A stretch of DNA of 64,000 bases from assembly GCF_024868665.1 (NCBI RefSeq), contig NW_026634124.1:83719-147718 (forward strand), read 5' to 3'. The notes below the pieces were generated by a model. That model saw nothing but the letters and a program-made list of their open reading frames with translations. It was not told the origin of the DNA and did not search any database. Origin of the DNA: Triplophysa rosa. Taxonomy: Eukaryota > Chordata > Actinopteri > Cypriniformes > Nemacheilidae. This document shows positions 38,201 to 50,766 of the stretch, piece by piece. The translations under genes were made by a program, and so were the position numbers. Within the stretch, counting starts at the first letter, position 1. Each line of letters begins with the position of its first letter.

Positions 38201-41200
38201 CCCTTCCTTGCTGCGGCGGGGATTCTGCTTTTCACTGGGGGCGGGCCTCGTCTTCCTGGACCGTACTGCTGTCTGGGCTGTGCACGCATTCTCTGCGTTC
38301 CCCAAGCATCAGGTCTCGGTGCTGCCGCTGGAGGCCGGTCTTTTGGCCGGTGGTGGCCAGTAGACTGACCTGAGGCCCGCGTTGGAAGTCGACGGCCCCG
38401 GGGCGTTAAAGCTCCATCAAGCCTCTCAAGGACTCCACCTGCTTTTTGGAATCCTCAAACCGCGCTTGGAACGTGCCTAGCCATCTCTTCTCCAAAGAGC
38501 CCAGACAAGGAGATCGGTGCGCTGAGGAACGCACTCCGATCCCGCTCGGGCAGATTAGCCAGGGTCAGCCAGAGATGACTTTGCGCCACCACCGTACTGG
38601 CCATAGCATGGCCCAATGACCCCAGAACCCCACAGGTCGCACGAAGGATATAATCCGCTGTGGAACGTACTTCCCCCATGAGCGCGTCACACGGCATTCC
38701 TGCAGACATGGCCTCGCTCAGCTCTCCCAGGCAGATGGCTTGATATGTCTGTAGCAAGGACATAGAGCTCAGAGATCTGGCCGTACTTGCTTGCTCGCCG
38801 GGCCTGTCGGAAGAGTGAAAGTGCTCGTTATACTTGTGTTTCTGGAGGGCGCCAGGTATGCCGCCAAGGAATGCTCCATTGGAGGGGCTGACATTAGTCC
38901 TGCTGCCTCCTCCCCTTCGAGCTCCGTGAACTTAGTCGCACCCGGCACCGGTAGAGGGGGTGACATGGGCTTCGACCATGAAGATGTGAGCTCCGCAAGA
39001 CAGTCTGGGTATAGCGGCAGGCGGGTTTTCACCACCGTTTGCATAGGGGCCAAATAGAACCCCCCAAAGCGTGAGTCCTTCTGTACCGGGGGTGGAGCGG
39101 GCCAGTCCACTGACAACTTTTCCGCTGCTCTCCGGGAAAGATCAATAAAGGAATCTTCCTCTGTGTCAGCACCACCAGTCTCTACTGAGGCCGAAGGAGA
39201 ATCCTGCATTTGTCCCGCCTGTAGCGTGTTATCGTAGAAATCCTCGCCCGCATCTAACGAGACAGAGTCATCCTCTTAATAGACAAGCTCAGAAATATTC
39301 ATAGGGATGCCCGTTTCCTCCTCTGTACGGTCACCCCAGGTCCCCGCGACCTCTGCGAGGACGCCCAAGGCTGCCTCTGGGTTGGTTTCCATGGACGGCC
39401 AAGGCTGCCTCTGGGTTGGTTTCCGTGGACAGAAGCGGACCATGCCTCGCTGCTGCCCCGCTAAGCACCCGCTCTACGAATGCTACACGCCGCTCGAGCG
39501 TGGAATGGCGGAGCCGCTGGCAATGTGCTCATGCCCCGGGATTAGAGACAGCAAGCCTCGCATGGACTATCCCCAGACACACCGGGCAGTGCTCGTGAGT
39601 ATCCTTTTCTGATAGTGAATACCCACATGCCATAGGGCAGGGGTCGATCTTTTTTAGACATTTTCAATAGACGTTTATTTAGCTGTTGTTAGCAGTGCTA
39701 AACTGAAGCTGAGAAACACTTATTTTATTACAGTTTCAACCGGAATCACCACATGGGCTACCACTCGTGAAAACAGAATTGCGTGACTGTGTCCTAGCAG
39801 CACAGTGAAGAGCTGAAGAACAAAGGGAATGACACATGTGACTGTATTTATATGCTGTGGGCAGGCAGTCCTGCCCACGTCGTCATGCATCATTTGCCTT
39901 TTAAGGCGTGTATATACGTAGGTGTCTTCAGTAGATGGCGCAAGATCGCGATATCCCATAGTCATGTGTTGTACCGAGTGGACCGACTGAATGGGAACTC
40001 TTATATTCGCTAGTGACTGAAAAGTTCAATAGTTTAAATGAATCGGTTCAAATGAGTAATTCGTGTGCTAGTCGTTCTGAATGCAATGTGCGTTCATACT
40101 TGCGAACTCACTGTGTACAGTATACGCTGATTCAACGATCCAACTGCACAGCTATAGACATTACAATGATATACGTCATGTTAATTTAAGAAATATCAAT
40201 AAATTAAACGTACTTGGATGCAAAAAAACAGCCATGAAACACAGGCTGGCTCTTGTTCTGGAACTCTTTTTAGCGCCTCAGTGTGCTGATAACGAAACAG
40301 TGCCTCCACTGTGGCGTAATGTCGCAACTGCAGTTACAAATGACAGTCTCTTAAATGCACGCAGCATTTCTTGTGAAGACTCGCAACATAATTTTGGCGA
40401 GAGCCTGAGGTGGCACGACATTAGATGGAATTTCTCTATGCAGGAAAAACCCTGTGTGAGTAATTAGGGGGTACTTTAGGACCCAGGGGAAAGCAGCATG
40501 ACATCCGCGCTCATAGCAGAAGAAACGAGCTGAACGGAGTGTCAAACTCATCATATCACATCATTTGATGAAAAATGAATAGAAATGATGGGTCTGTATA
40601 AAGAAATATGAAGTAAACATGTGTCAGTATATCTACATTGACACAAATGTGCACATTTTTGGATTAAAGTCCTATATAGTGAAGCACAGGAGCAGACGTG
40701 AATAAATAGGTATGTGTCGCTTTATTTTGTTCCGAATGTCAATATTCCTGACTCCTGATTTACTCTCCTGACACAAATGAACACAATCCAGGGCTCTAGA
40801 CTCATTTTTCCCAGTGCGACCCACTTTATCAGTATGTCGCACCAACTTACAATTTGGCCGCACCCTTTTTTATAGTAATCATATAGTAATTTATATAATA
40901 TTCAGCTATACCCACATTCCCCTGCATAACTTGTATATAACACAGTATAATTTGTATATAGCACATCTGTACATACAATATACTGCCTATTGTCCTTTTT
41001 GCCGAATGTGTATTGTCTCACATATTTATTTTTTACGTTTTGTTACCTGTGCCTTGTCACTTTTTTTTACCCTGTATGTGCACTGGAAGCTTCTGTCACT
41101 AAGACAAATTCCTTGTGTGTCCAAGCACACTTGGCAATAAAGCTCTTTCTGATTCTGATAAAGACCTTGCATAATGACCTCAGTTGATGACTCGTTCTGT

Positions 41201-44200
41201 TAATTTGTAATGTTGCCACTGGCCGCCTTTATTTTTACCAATTAAAATTAAATCAAATTAGCAAGCTCAACTCAAAAGTAACTCGGAGCTTAATTATTAT
41301 ATATGTAGCCTACTTTTCTACACATTCTCATAAATAAACTTTAAATAGTCAATACTAAATCTTACTAACCACTCTTGTTAAATGGTCTAAGCACACTTGT
41401 GTTCTGAGGTGTTTTGAGTGACTGACTTGATGGGTTCAGACAGTGAGTCTCGTGAGTTCAGTGTTTGATATACGAGTTGTTTCAAAAAAATGAATCTGTT
41501 CAAACGAGTCATCACGTTGCGAATCGGAAATTAGCGGACATTGACGTGCTGTTTGTTTTTCACAGCTGTTAGGACATCGCAAAAGATAGAGGTTAACATG
41601 GAAAACATTTAATTGAATAGGATTTTTCCTTTATGTCAGCTGCATGTGGGGAACACTTGTCAGGGAAGAAAAATCAACATTAGGGCTGTGACGATAACCG
41701 CATCACCGCAGTAATGATATGCCGACCGCGGTGTTGAGCTCATCACCGCACATTTTTTGTATTGTAGCGCACAGAAATGGATACCTAATGTTGATTTGGT
41801 GCACAGAGTGTTTTTTTCCATGCGCCGCTAGAAGTAACGTTAGAGAGGTTTACGGTAGTTTGGATCCCCGGAAAAAAAGGATGAGCAGTTTTAGTTCATG
41901 TGTTTTACATTGCTCTTAGTTCCGAGTAACCTAAAAGTGAGTCAAAAAAGACTTTTGTCTGTCGTTCTTCAGACGCTTAAGTATTCTATTTATTTGCTGG
42001 TTAAAGTTACAGGAGTGCATATGGTGTGGGATATGAACTATAAACACAATAATTAATTGTTAGTCATAAATTACTGTCTTTGTCCTATATGTTCAAGAGC
42101 TTCTGGGGAAAAAAACTGCTTCCCGCGCAAGGAAGAGGGACAGTCCATTAAACATATGGGGGATTTATTTTGTGTGTGTGTCTGATTATTTTTAATTAAA
42201 TGCTAGGTTTCAGTACTTGTGATGTCTACAGATAATGTTCAATAAAATACACACAAACACAGGCATAAAAGACAAAAGCATAATGTAAACAGTTAGTTGC
42301 AAGTGCTTATAGTGATGCTTCTCTTTTGTGGTATAGGCTAGTATTTACAGTTGACAACATTATTCAAAAAATGGCCACGAATCTAGTGTCTAAGCCAAAT
42401 GTTGTGTCGCCTATTTGGGCACATTTTAGTTTTGACAAGGGGCAGTCGGTAAATTGCCACTCCATCGAGTGTGTATTCAGTGCTGCTGGCAACATTGTCA
42501 CTCCGTTAAGAGTAGGGATGGGCATTTTTCAATAATTTCATATTCGAATATTTGAGCTCATAAAAATACAATATTTGTTTATTTAAATTAAGTTAATAAA
42601 GACATATTTTTTTACGTTTTTATGTAGTCACAGTCTTTAAATATTCACAACGCATTAATATTATATCCTGTATATAGGTTTTTTATGTTGAAAAATTAGC
42701 AACGTTGGAAAAAAAGAAATAGAAAAATACATAAAAACTGCATTCAAACCTGCGCGGAATGGTATAATACAAAAAGAAAACATACAAAACAAAACAAACA
42801 AAATGTGTACTGAGAGTCTGTGATATATATTGTTTTCTTTGTCATTCATGCAGTGGCGGAGCCAGACAATTTTCATAGGGGTGGCCAGACTGAGACCATA
42901 GCTCACACAGGGGTAGCACAGAAACTGATATCATCTTTTTTTTCCCTATGTGGCAAGTCACTGTGGATCTAGTAGTGTTTCTTAGTCACTCACTCATTTA
43001 CTTAAACAGGCAGTGATTGCCATGTAGAATTACATCATGAAGATCCACATAAGCTTTTTAATGTATTACTAAAGATTTAAAAAAAAGATCTGAAACAGTG
43101 TGGCATTGCAGAAGGTGGTGTCTTTTTAATTGGTGATAAAGCTCACACCATAATGACAATTTACACGACATAAGAATATACCAGAATGCACTTTTATCAA
43201 ACAAACATTACTATATCACAGAAAAACCAAAATATAGTAACCTTAACATTATGGGCAAGCATTTAAAAAATATTCCTTTGCAATACTTTGCATATTATCA
43301 TTTGGCTGCCAACAAAACATTTTAATTCCCTTTCAAGGATATGACACAGACAGACCACCACCATTAAGTTAAATCAGCACTGAAAGTTGACTTTACTTTT
43401 AATGGCCTTCTACAACGCTCTTTTAAATGACAATGACACAGTGAAATTGTTTATAGCTGCGACTTTCATACTGCTAAGTTAACAGCCTAAATTAACTTAG
43501 CAAACTGTACCATGTCTGTTTCAACTTCAGCACGCCAGCCATAATATACATGCATTAGGACAAGAAACATTTCAAACATAGTGAATAAACTTAATTCTTC
43601 TTGTTAACTTACCTGTGACCTCTTCTCTCGCGGCGGGAAACAGACAGTCCTCCGAGTGCACGCGCAAAGTCCGTTGGAGCACACACGAACAACAACAACA
43701 CTACTTCTTCTTCTGTAATTGTGTTGGTGGTTGAAATTCAAGTTGAGTGTATTACCGCCACCTTCAGTTTGGGTGGAGAAGTACTTGTTAGAGGTGGGCT
43801 GTTGAAATGCGTCCATATGGGAACAACTGTGTACAGAAATGGTTCCGCAAAAAAGTTGCCGGCAAAGCGGTAGGGGGGCCGGGGGGGTGGCCAAAGATTA
43901 ATTTATGGTAGCCTTGGCCACCATTGGCCACCCCCTGCATTCATGGTCAGTCTTGTTTAGCTTTGCATTGCATTTGCATCAATAAATAAGGTATTTATTT
44001 CAACTAAGGTAACTAAGGAATCACAGCGCATTTTAAAACAAAGAAAATTGTATCTACAATCTGTAACCTGAAGGCGACGACCCTTTTGAACTTTGAAGGA
44101 AAATTCAGGCTCTTTAGGTATGGAAAAAGGTGCCAGTGTTATGCTAAGGCCAAATTCATTAACATTAGTTGCAGTGAAATGTACATTTTCATGTTTCAAG

Positions 44201-47200
44201 TTGTTGAAATTAGCATTACTTAATATATTTTTAACGAACGAATGAATTAACAAAGAACGACCGCTCCGAAGTTATGGTAATAAATGGATTATTGTTAATC
44301 ATGTAATATTACGTTGGTACTTTTATACCTAATGCAAGTAATGTTAACGAATTCTGTGGCTCACCAGTTTTGAAACATTTTAATATGGTGATGTGAGCCG
44401 AGCATAAAATGCGATCTGAGCATCCGGTGTCAAAACTTCAAGGAGTCATATTGCACGGCTAAAATGAATATTATTGTTTGTTTTAGATGTAACGTATTGT
44501 GTATACACCATTTAAAGTTTAAAAAACGTTGTATTTTCCACATACCGTGCATGTTTGTATCTCATCTTTGCCCCACCTCTCTGAAACGCGCTGATTTTTA
44601 CAAAGCTCATCGCTCTGAAAAGCGAGGTGTGCTATGATTGGCCAGTTCACCAGTGCGTAGTGATTGGTCAAATACTGCAAGCATTTCACGGAAATGTAAC
44701 GCCTCTTACAATATTCGGAACATCAGGTTCCAAAGCAATTGTACTGACAGACGATACAATGAGATTTACAATTACGCCCACCTTAACTACGTGTAGATTT
44801 GGGCGGTCTTAGTCAAATCATGTTACGAAGTTTCGTAGATTCGCGGGGGTGTGGTTACACGAGGCGTTTCGGGCAAGTCTGGTTGAGCATTCGCTTTTAG
44901 ATAGAATGCATCTTTTGTTCCCACACTTTCATTTGTGCAATTTTACATGCCTAATACATGCATGGGCAACTTATAACACACCAAAAACACGTACTTCCGC
45001 CATATGACCCCTTTAAAATATTTAAACTAGCTTGCAATCTGAGTGAACAAAGATTTAGGAACACATACAAATGATTTTTTATATTTTCTGTATATTATAA
45101 ATTCATTACAGATGAAGCGTTAAATAAGACGTGACAACTCTAGGGTCTTCTGTAGAGGTAACTTAACCCTGTGTTAACCCCAGTTTTATTCTTATGAAAA
45201 ATACGAATATTCGAATAGCATTTTTAATTTTCGAATAGTTATAGCGGATCCAGTATTTGAACATTCGTGCACATGTTAGCCCTTTAGAGCCTAAAGGGAA
45301 AATATGTTGTTTTCACACATTTTGTTCTTTTGACTGTCAAATTCTAACACAATGTCCTATCATCATGTGCAAGGTATCGTTTTTTTTTGGAAAACAGCGG
45401 ACTTAAAATAAAATAAGGGTTTTCACTATTACTGTATGTTGTGAGTTTGTAAATAGAATTTAAATAGACAAAAAAAAAGTAAATACATTTTTACTGATTT
45501 TTATTCAGACATTCTCAAAAAACTAAAGAACGAAATAATCTAGCACTTCAGACATGAAGAATATACTGTAGTACATGCAAAAAGTATTTTTAGTGTCACT
45601 CATGTACATAGTTTTCATTCAGGAGCCTTTTTTGACACCAGTTCTCCAGGCAATTTTTTTGCACTTTTCACTCCATTCACTCAAATGAATGCATTCAAAC
45701 AAATACACTGTAACACCCCCTATTTTCGTAGCTGTTACTCTGAGGGGTTCTACAGAATTTTTGAACTGTACTGATAAAACTTAAACTCTTTCATAAACAA
45801 CCACTCGTCAATATGTCTTTTTGTATTTTATTCATCACACCATTGCATATAAACCCACATAAAAACCACCAACCATATGAAGAAACCCAATATTGATAAT
45901 AAATGTTCTTAGTTCCATAGAAGAGTCAATGAAAAGAATTGAACTTATCGTTCGGAATCCAGACTTGATGATGACTCGATAAATTAGTCTTTGAAATAGA
46001 AAATCATTGGAGATTTGGTACGTTGCAATAATCGTGTTTTGTCTCCAGCACCCAAGAATTCTGGCAAAATAATCCTTAGCATGTGGTAGCGGTCTAAACT
46101 TATGTTTATTGTCTTGTCTTTTTTTTTTTTGCTGATCCGAAAAATGATCCGATCCGTGACTCTGATCCGAAACGATCCGAACCGTGAGTTTTTTGATTCG
46201 CCCGACGCCTCCTACTGTGGAGTCAGCAGGTGATCAGCTCCCTGCGAGCCATACACATCCCGGGCGACCTGAACCAGACAGCAGACTTGCTCTCTCGTCA
46301 GTGGTCACCTCGCAGAGAGTGGCGACTCCACCCCCACGCGGTTCAGCTCATATGGGAGCAGTTCGGCCAGGCGCAGGTGGACCTGTTTGCCTCCCCGGAC
46401 TCCACCCATTGTCCGCTTTGGTACTCCCTATCCGACGGTCCCCTTGGTACGGCTGCCCATGCCCTTGTGCACAGCTGGCCACGGGACAAGAGGAAGTACG
46501 CCTTCCCCCCAGTGAGCCTCATTGCACAGACCCTGTGCAAGGTCAGGGAAGAGGAGCATCAAGTGCTACTAGTTGCGCCTTACTGGCCCAACCGGACTTG
46601 GTTCTCAGAGCTGGTGCTTCTGACAACAACTCCCCCCTGGCCGATTCCCCTGAGGAAGGACCTCCTTTCTGGTCACCTCGCCCGCGCCCCGTACCCTCTT
46701 GGGACCTCAAAGTGGTCCTGGAGGGCCTCCGGCCCCCCTTCGAGCCCCTAGGAGAGGCCGATCTTTCTCGCCTGTCGATAAAGACGGCCCTCCTGGTAGC
46801 GCTCGCCTCCTTCAAGAGGGTAGGGGACCTACAAGCATTCTCTGTGTCCTCAGGTTGCCTAGAATTCGGGCCTGGAGACTCTCACGTTATCCTGAGACCA
46901 CGGCCCGGCTACGTGCCCAAGGTTCCCACCACTCCCTTCCGGGACCAGGTGGTGAACTTGCAGGCGCTCCCCACCGGGGAGGAAGACCCAACGCCGTCCG
47001 TGTTGAGTCCAGTACGCGCACTGCACCTCTACTTGGACCGCACGCAGAGCTTCAGAAGCTCTGAGCAGCTCTTTGTCTGTTTTGGAGGTCAGCAGAAGGG
47101 GAGAGCTGCCTCCAAACAGAGGCTGGCGCACTGGATCGTGGATGCCATATCCTTGGCATACCGGTCGCAAGATCGCCCCTGCCCCTTAGGAGTTAAGGCA

Positions 47201-50200
47201 CATTCCACTCGGGATGTCGCCTCCTCGTGGGCACTGGCTCAGGGTGCCTCTCTTGCAGACATCTGCAGAGCTGCGGGTTGGGCTACGCCCAATACCTTCA
47301 CGAGGTTCTATAATCTCCGCGTGGAACCGGTGTCAGCCCGCGTCCTGCAGGGTAACAGGTAGGACCGGCAACCGTTAGGGCGTATGCCTGCGGAAGCCCT
47401 TCTCCCTCCGGGGGGAGTAGTGGCGATCCCGCCTCACTTCTTTCCCCTCAGGTAAAGAACAGACATTCCATCCATCACTAAGCACCCTTCCAGGGGACAG
47501 GCTGGGCAGAGCAGCCCTGACCCCTTAGGCCGGGGAACAGTTGAGTTATCTCCCAGATGGCTCTAACCGGACCTAGTGCTCCAGACGTGGTAACCCCCCC
47601 TCCGTGGGCTGTTCCATCTGATGTATCCTCATGAATGGTTCCCACCTTGGCAACCCATGACCCTCCCCAGGTGGACTCCCACCTTGCGGTTAACTCCTGC
47701 AGTCCGCACTTTCTTCCCATGAGTTCTCCCCTGATGGTGAGACCATGTGGTGTCTCCACTAATTCCTCCCTTCGGTAGGTAGTGGCCTCTGCAGCGTTTT
47801 TCCCTCGGGGGGAATAATGCTTACCCAGTGGCCCGTACGGTGCCGGGCGGCTTCTCGCCATTTAGAGAACTAGGCCTCCGCCCGTGACGGCCGGTGACAG
47901 GGGCTTCCCAACTTTGTGTAAAGCTCTGGGTCCCCCTTCCTCTCCACTGGAGGGTCATAATTTCGCGTTAGCGTCTTCGTCTGACTCGCCCAGGCCAGTC
48001 AACGTCGCTCCGCAGAGATTGTGACGCGGCTCAGTGCTGTGGCGTTTTCCATAGGAACCCCATTCTGTCGGTTCGACACAACGTCGAGAGACCGACAGAA
48101 AGGGAACGTCTTGGTTACGGATGTAACCTCGGTTCCCTGATGGAGGGAACGAGACGTTGTGTCCCTCATGCCACAACACTGGCCGCCCACCCAGCGGTCG
48201 GGGGAGGATGCTTAGGCTCCTCAGACCAAAGGTGAATGAATGAGCACGCCGGCTTCCCTCTTATACCCGGACATCCGGGGAGGAGCCCGGCATGCAAATT
48301 TCATTCGCCAATTTTCATTGGCCTTTTCTAAATACTCAGAAGATGATAGGTTCTCAAGACAAACCCCATTCTGTCGGTTCGACACAACGTCTCGTTCCCT
48401 CCATCAGGGAACCGAGGTTACATCCGTAACCAAGACGTTTCCCTCTTCCAAACGAACCTTTCTATAAAAGAAGCAGAATAACCAATATTATAATCTTCAC
48501 TTCACTTCATACAAATCAACTGAATAAATACAGCAAACCATACTCACAATTGAGCTACAACTCCAAGAGTTCTCAAAGAAAGGTTTTCAAGTACATTCAA
48601 TGGTAGCATGAGGTCAACCATAGTTTCCCTCTACCAAACGAACTGTTTCTTGCTCTATGGTAGTCTTGCCTTATATACGGTTGCCTCTACTAATTAGCGC
48701 CCTCTAGGCCCTGGCGGTATGACCCAGAAATGACACCCTAGGAAACCACTTAGAAAAATACAATACAACCAAGTAACCTTATGCAGGTTACAACACATGC
48801 TTTAACATATGCATGCATGCACATGCATGCACACACAGATGCACGCACACACACACACATGCACACACAGATGCACGCATGCACGCACTCACTCATGCAT
48901 GCTCTCACACACACACGCACGCACACACAAACACACACACTCAGATATACACATGCATTGCATATGTCCACGCATAATGTTACTTGTGCGCACATACACG
49001 CATATAAGAGCACACACGCATGAAGGCATACGCACACAACACAAGATATGTGAAACTAGTATTTTGAAACACTAAGTCTAAGCCTATTTTACGAACATTT
49101 CTCATGAGACAACATTTACTTACCCCTCCACATCTGGATCGACACCCACAGCATATTCTGAATATGCAGTCTCCGGGTCAGAAGAGTCTCGCACACCGTC
49201 AGTTTCATGATCAAAAAGTATCTCAATCACCTCTGATGCTGTATATTTCCTCTTCGCCATGTTTCGCTTGCCTATTTTTATTTAATTTTTTATCAAAATC
49301 TCTCTAATCTGTCGCACTCCGTTAGGGCTGCAGCTATCGATTATTTTAGTAATCGAGTACTGTACTGATTTTCCATCGATTAATCGGGTATTCGGATAAT
49401 AAGTACTTTTTCTTTATTATAGAACAATACTATATATACAAGAGAAAATAAGACGGGTCTCTTAAAATGAACAACTAATTTGTTTCCATTTTAGAAAAAT
49501 TAACATATTTATTGCTGTGAAAACTAAACCCATTTAGTACATTCCATTGCCATATTACATTCAAAATGCAATATAGGCCTAATACAAATGTATAAATATG
49601 AAACATTAATAAAAATAGAAAGAATAATTTCAAAGCTAAACAACAAACTTCAGCTCATGCATGATGCATTTAGTTTATCTAAATTAGTTTGTTTCTTTTT
49701 TTACTATTAAATAGTAATATTTTTGTCCACATAAAAATACCGAGTTAACCGGACTTTTATTTTGGCAGGTCGTCGGAATACACTTATTTTTTAGTGTATT
49801 AGCTTCACTCAGTAAAATGTTCTGAAATAGACTCTCAGAGCAACTCTGGAGATGAAGTTCATGTCCCCATAAAGCGCAGACAAATTCATGAGGCATCACG
49901 CGTGTAGCACGTTAAACTGTGCAGTTCATTCACTCAGACACGCAGAACACCCAGATGGCATGTGTAAATAACATGATTCGGCATCCACTAGACCGAATCT
50001 AGTTTTATGCACTCAATGCAGCCGGAAAACAAGTTTCACTCGCAAAATAGACTAAAACTAAGTAAAATAACAGTTCACCATTTCAATAAGCTATCACTTA
50101 TTTATCAGCATGCGAAATGATCGGGTACTAGTTGTTGTGAGCGTGTGAACAGACTAAAATGCGTGTGTCTCACGGTGAATGCGGGCTGAGAGTTTAGCGG

Positions 50201-50720
50201 GCTGTGCGTTAGTAATAATGGTCAGTGGGGAAACGCAGTGCTCCCTGTGTACTGTGGTTAAATGGATTAAACGAGGCTTCGAGGCAATTTTATGATTTTT
50301 TTTGTATTTGAATTACTCGAGGAATCGTTTCAGCCCTACACTCCGTCACTCCCTGTTCATATCTGCCCTCTACCGCTCTCCACGAAAACTGCAGCAAATG
50401 GCTTATGAGATGCAAGTGATTATCGTAATACTCAACTCAACTTTATTTATAAAGCGCTTTTACAATTTTCATTGTTACAAAGCAGCTGTACATGAGACAT
50501 ATTGACTATAAGCAAAATAATTAAAGTTGTACCTGCAAAAACAAGAAAAGGTTGAAAACACAGAAGACAGACATACCCACATACAAAACACTCCACACAC
50601 ACAATATGCACATGTACTAACACACATAGACATAGAGACACACACACACACACACGGATGCGCACGCACACACACACAACACACACACACACACACACAC
50701 ACGTACGTACACAGACAAGT

Positions 50721-50766
<46 letters not shown>

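Larger units (their letters stand above)
33555..39998 (-). mobile_element. Full-length DIRS-type retrotransposon (family B), inactivated
   Basis: The left (33555-33800) and right (39760-39998) termini are inverted repeats, with CTGCCCACAGCATATAAATAC on the left mirrored on the right. An internal complementary region lies at 33805-33891. ORFs for gag-like protein, reverse transcriptase, RNase H, methylase-like segment and tyrosine recombinase run on the minus strand in DIRS order. No target duplication is seen, as expected for recombinase-mediated insertion. A 1057-bp hAT interrupts the recombinase gene. Stops and frameshifts elsewhere show it was already dying or has since decayed. Confidence 0.93.
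33210..40454. mobile_element. TIR element (CAGGGTTTTTCCTG ends) carrying a nested DIRS
   Basis: CAGGGTTTTTCCTG at 33210 and its inverse CAGGAAAAACCCTG at 40441-40454 bracket this block. Outside them the sequence rejoins the paralogous repeat (32885-33209 with 40455-40790). Without the DIRS inside, the element would be about 0.8 kb. The ends look hAT-like, but the flanking 8-mers TGTTGTGA and TGTGAGTA are not identical, so the superfamily is uncertain. Confidence 0.65.
42513..45286. mobile_element. Tentative hAT element, TAGGGATGGGC end, with nested insertions
   Basis: The left end TAGGGATGGGCATTTTTC is followed by TATTCGAATATTTG. Similar TTCGAATA blocks appear near 45205-45235, suggesting the right subterminal region. 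No clean inverse of the left end or target duplication was found on the right, so the right boundary is a guess. The elements at 42851-43937 and 44441-45012 are nested within it. Confidence 0.4.
46198..48440 (+). mobile_element. 5'-truncated DIRS element (family A, copy 2)
   Basis: Homology to the copy at 6688-11510 starts abruptly at TCGCCCGACGCCTCC inside the RNase H end. The right end is complete: an internal complementary region at about 48060-48165 and a right terminal repeat ending near 48440. Within the complementary region GTCTTGGTTACGGATGTAAC is the exact inverse of the terminal repeat. It is better preserved than copy 1 but lacks all sequence upstream and about 400 bp of the recombinase N-terminus. 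Confidence 0.9.

Noticed and set aside
33210..40454. Exact 8-bp target duplication for the CAGGG-TIR element
   Set aside because: The flanking 8-mers TGTTGTGA and TGTGAGTA share bases only when slipped, so I do not claim one.
46184..46682. First 165 codons of the long frame at 46184-47362
   Set aside because: This part is an out-of-frame shadow of the RNase H/methylase-like segment; only the portion from about 46683 matches the recombinase.
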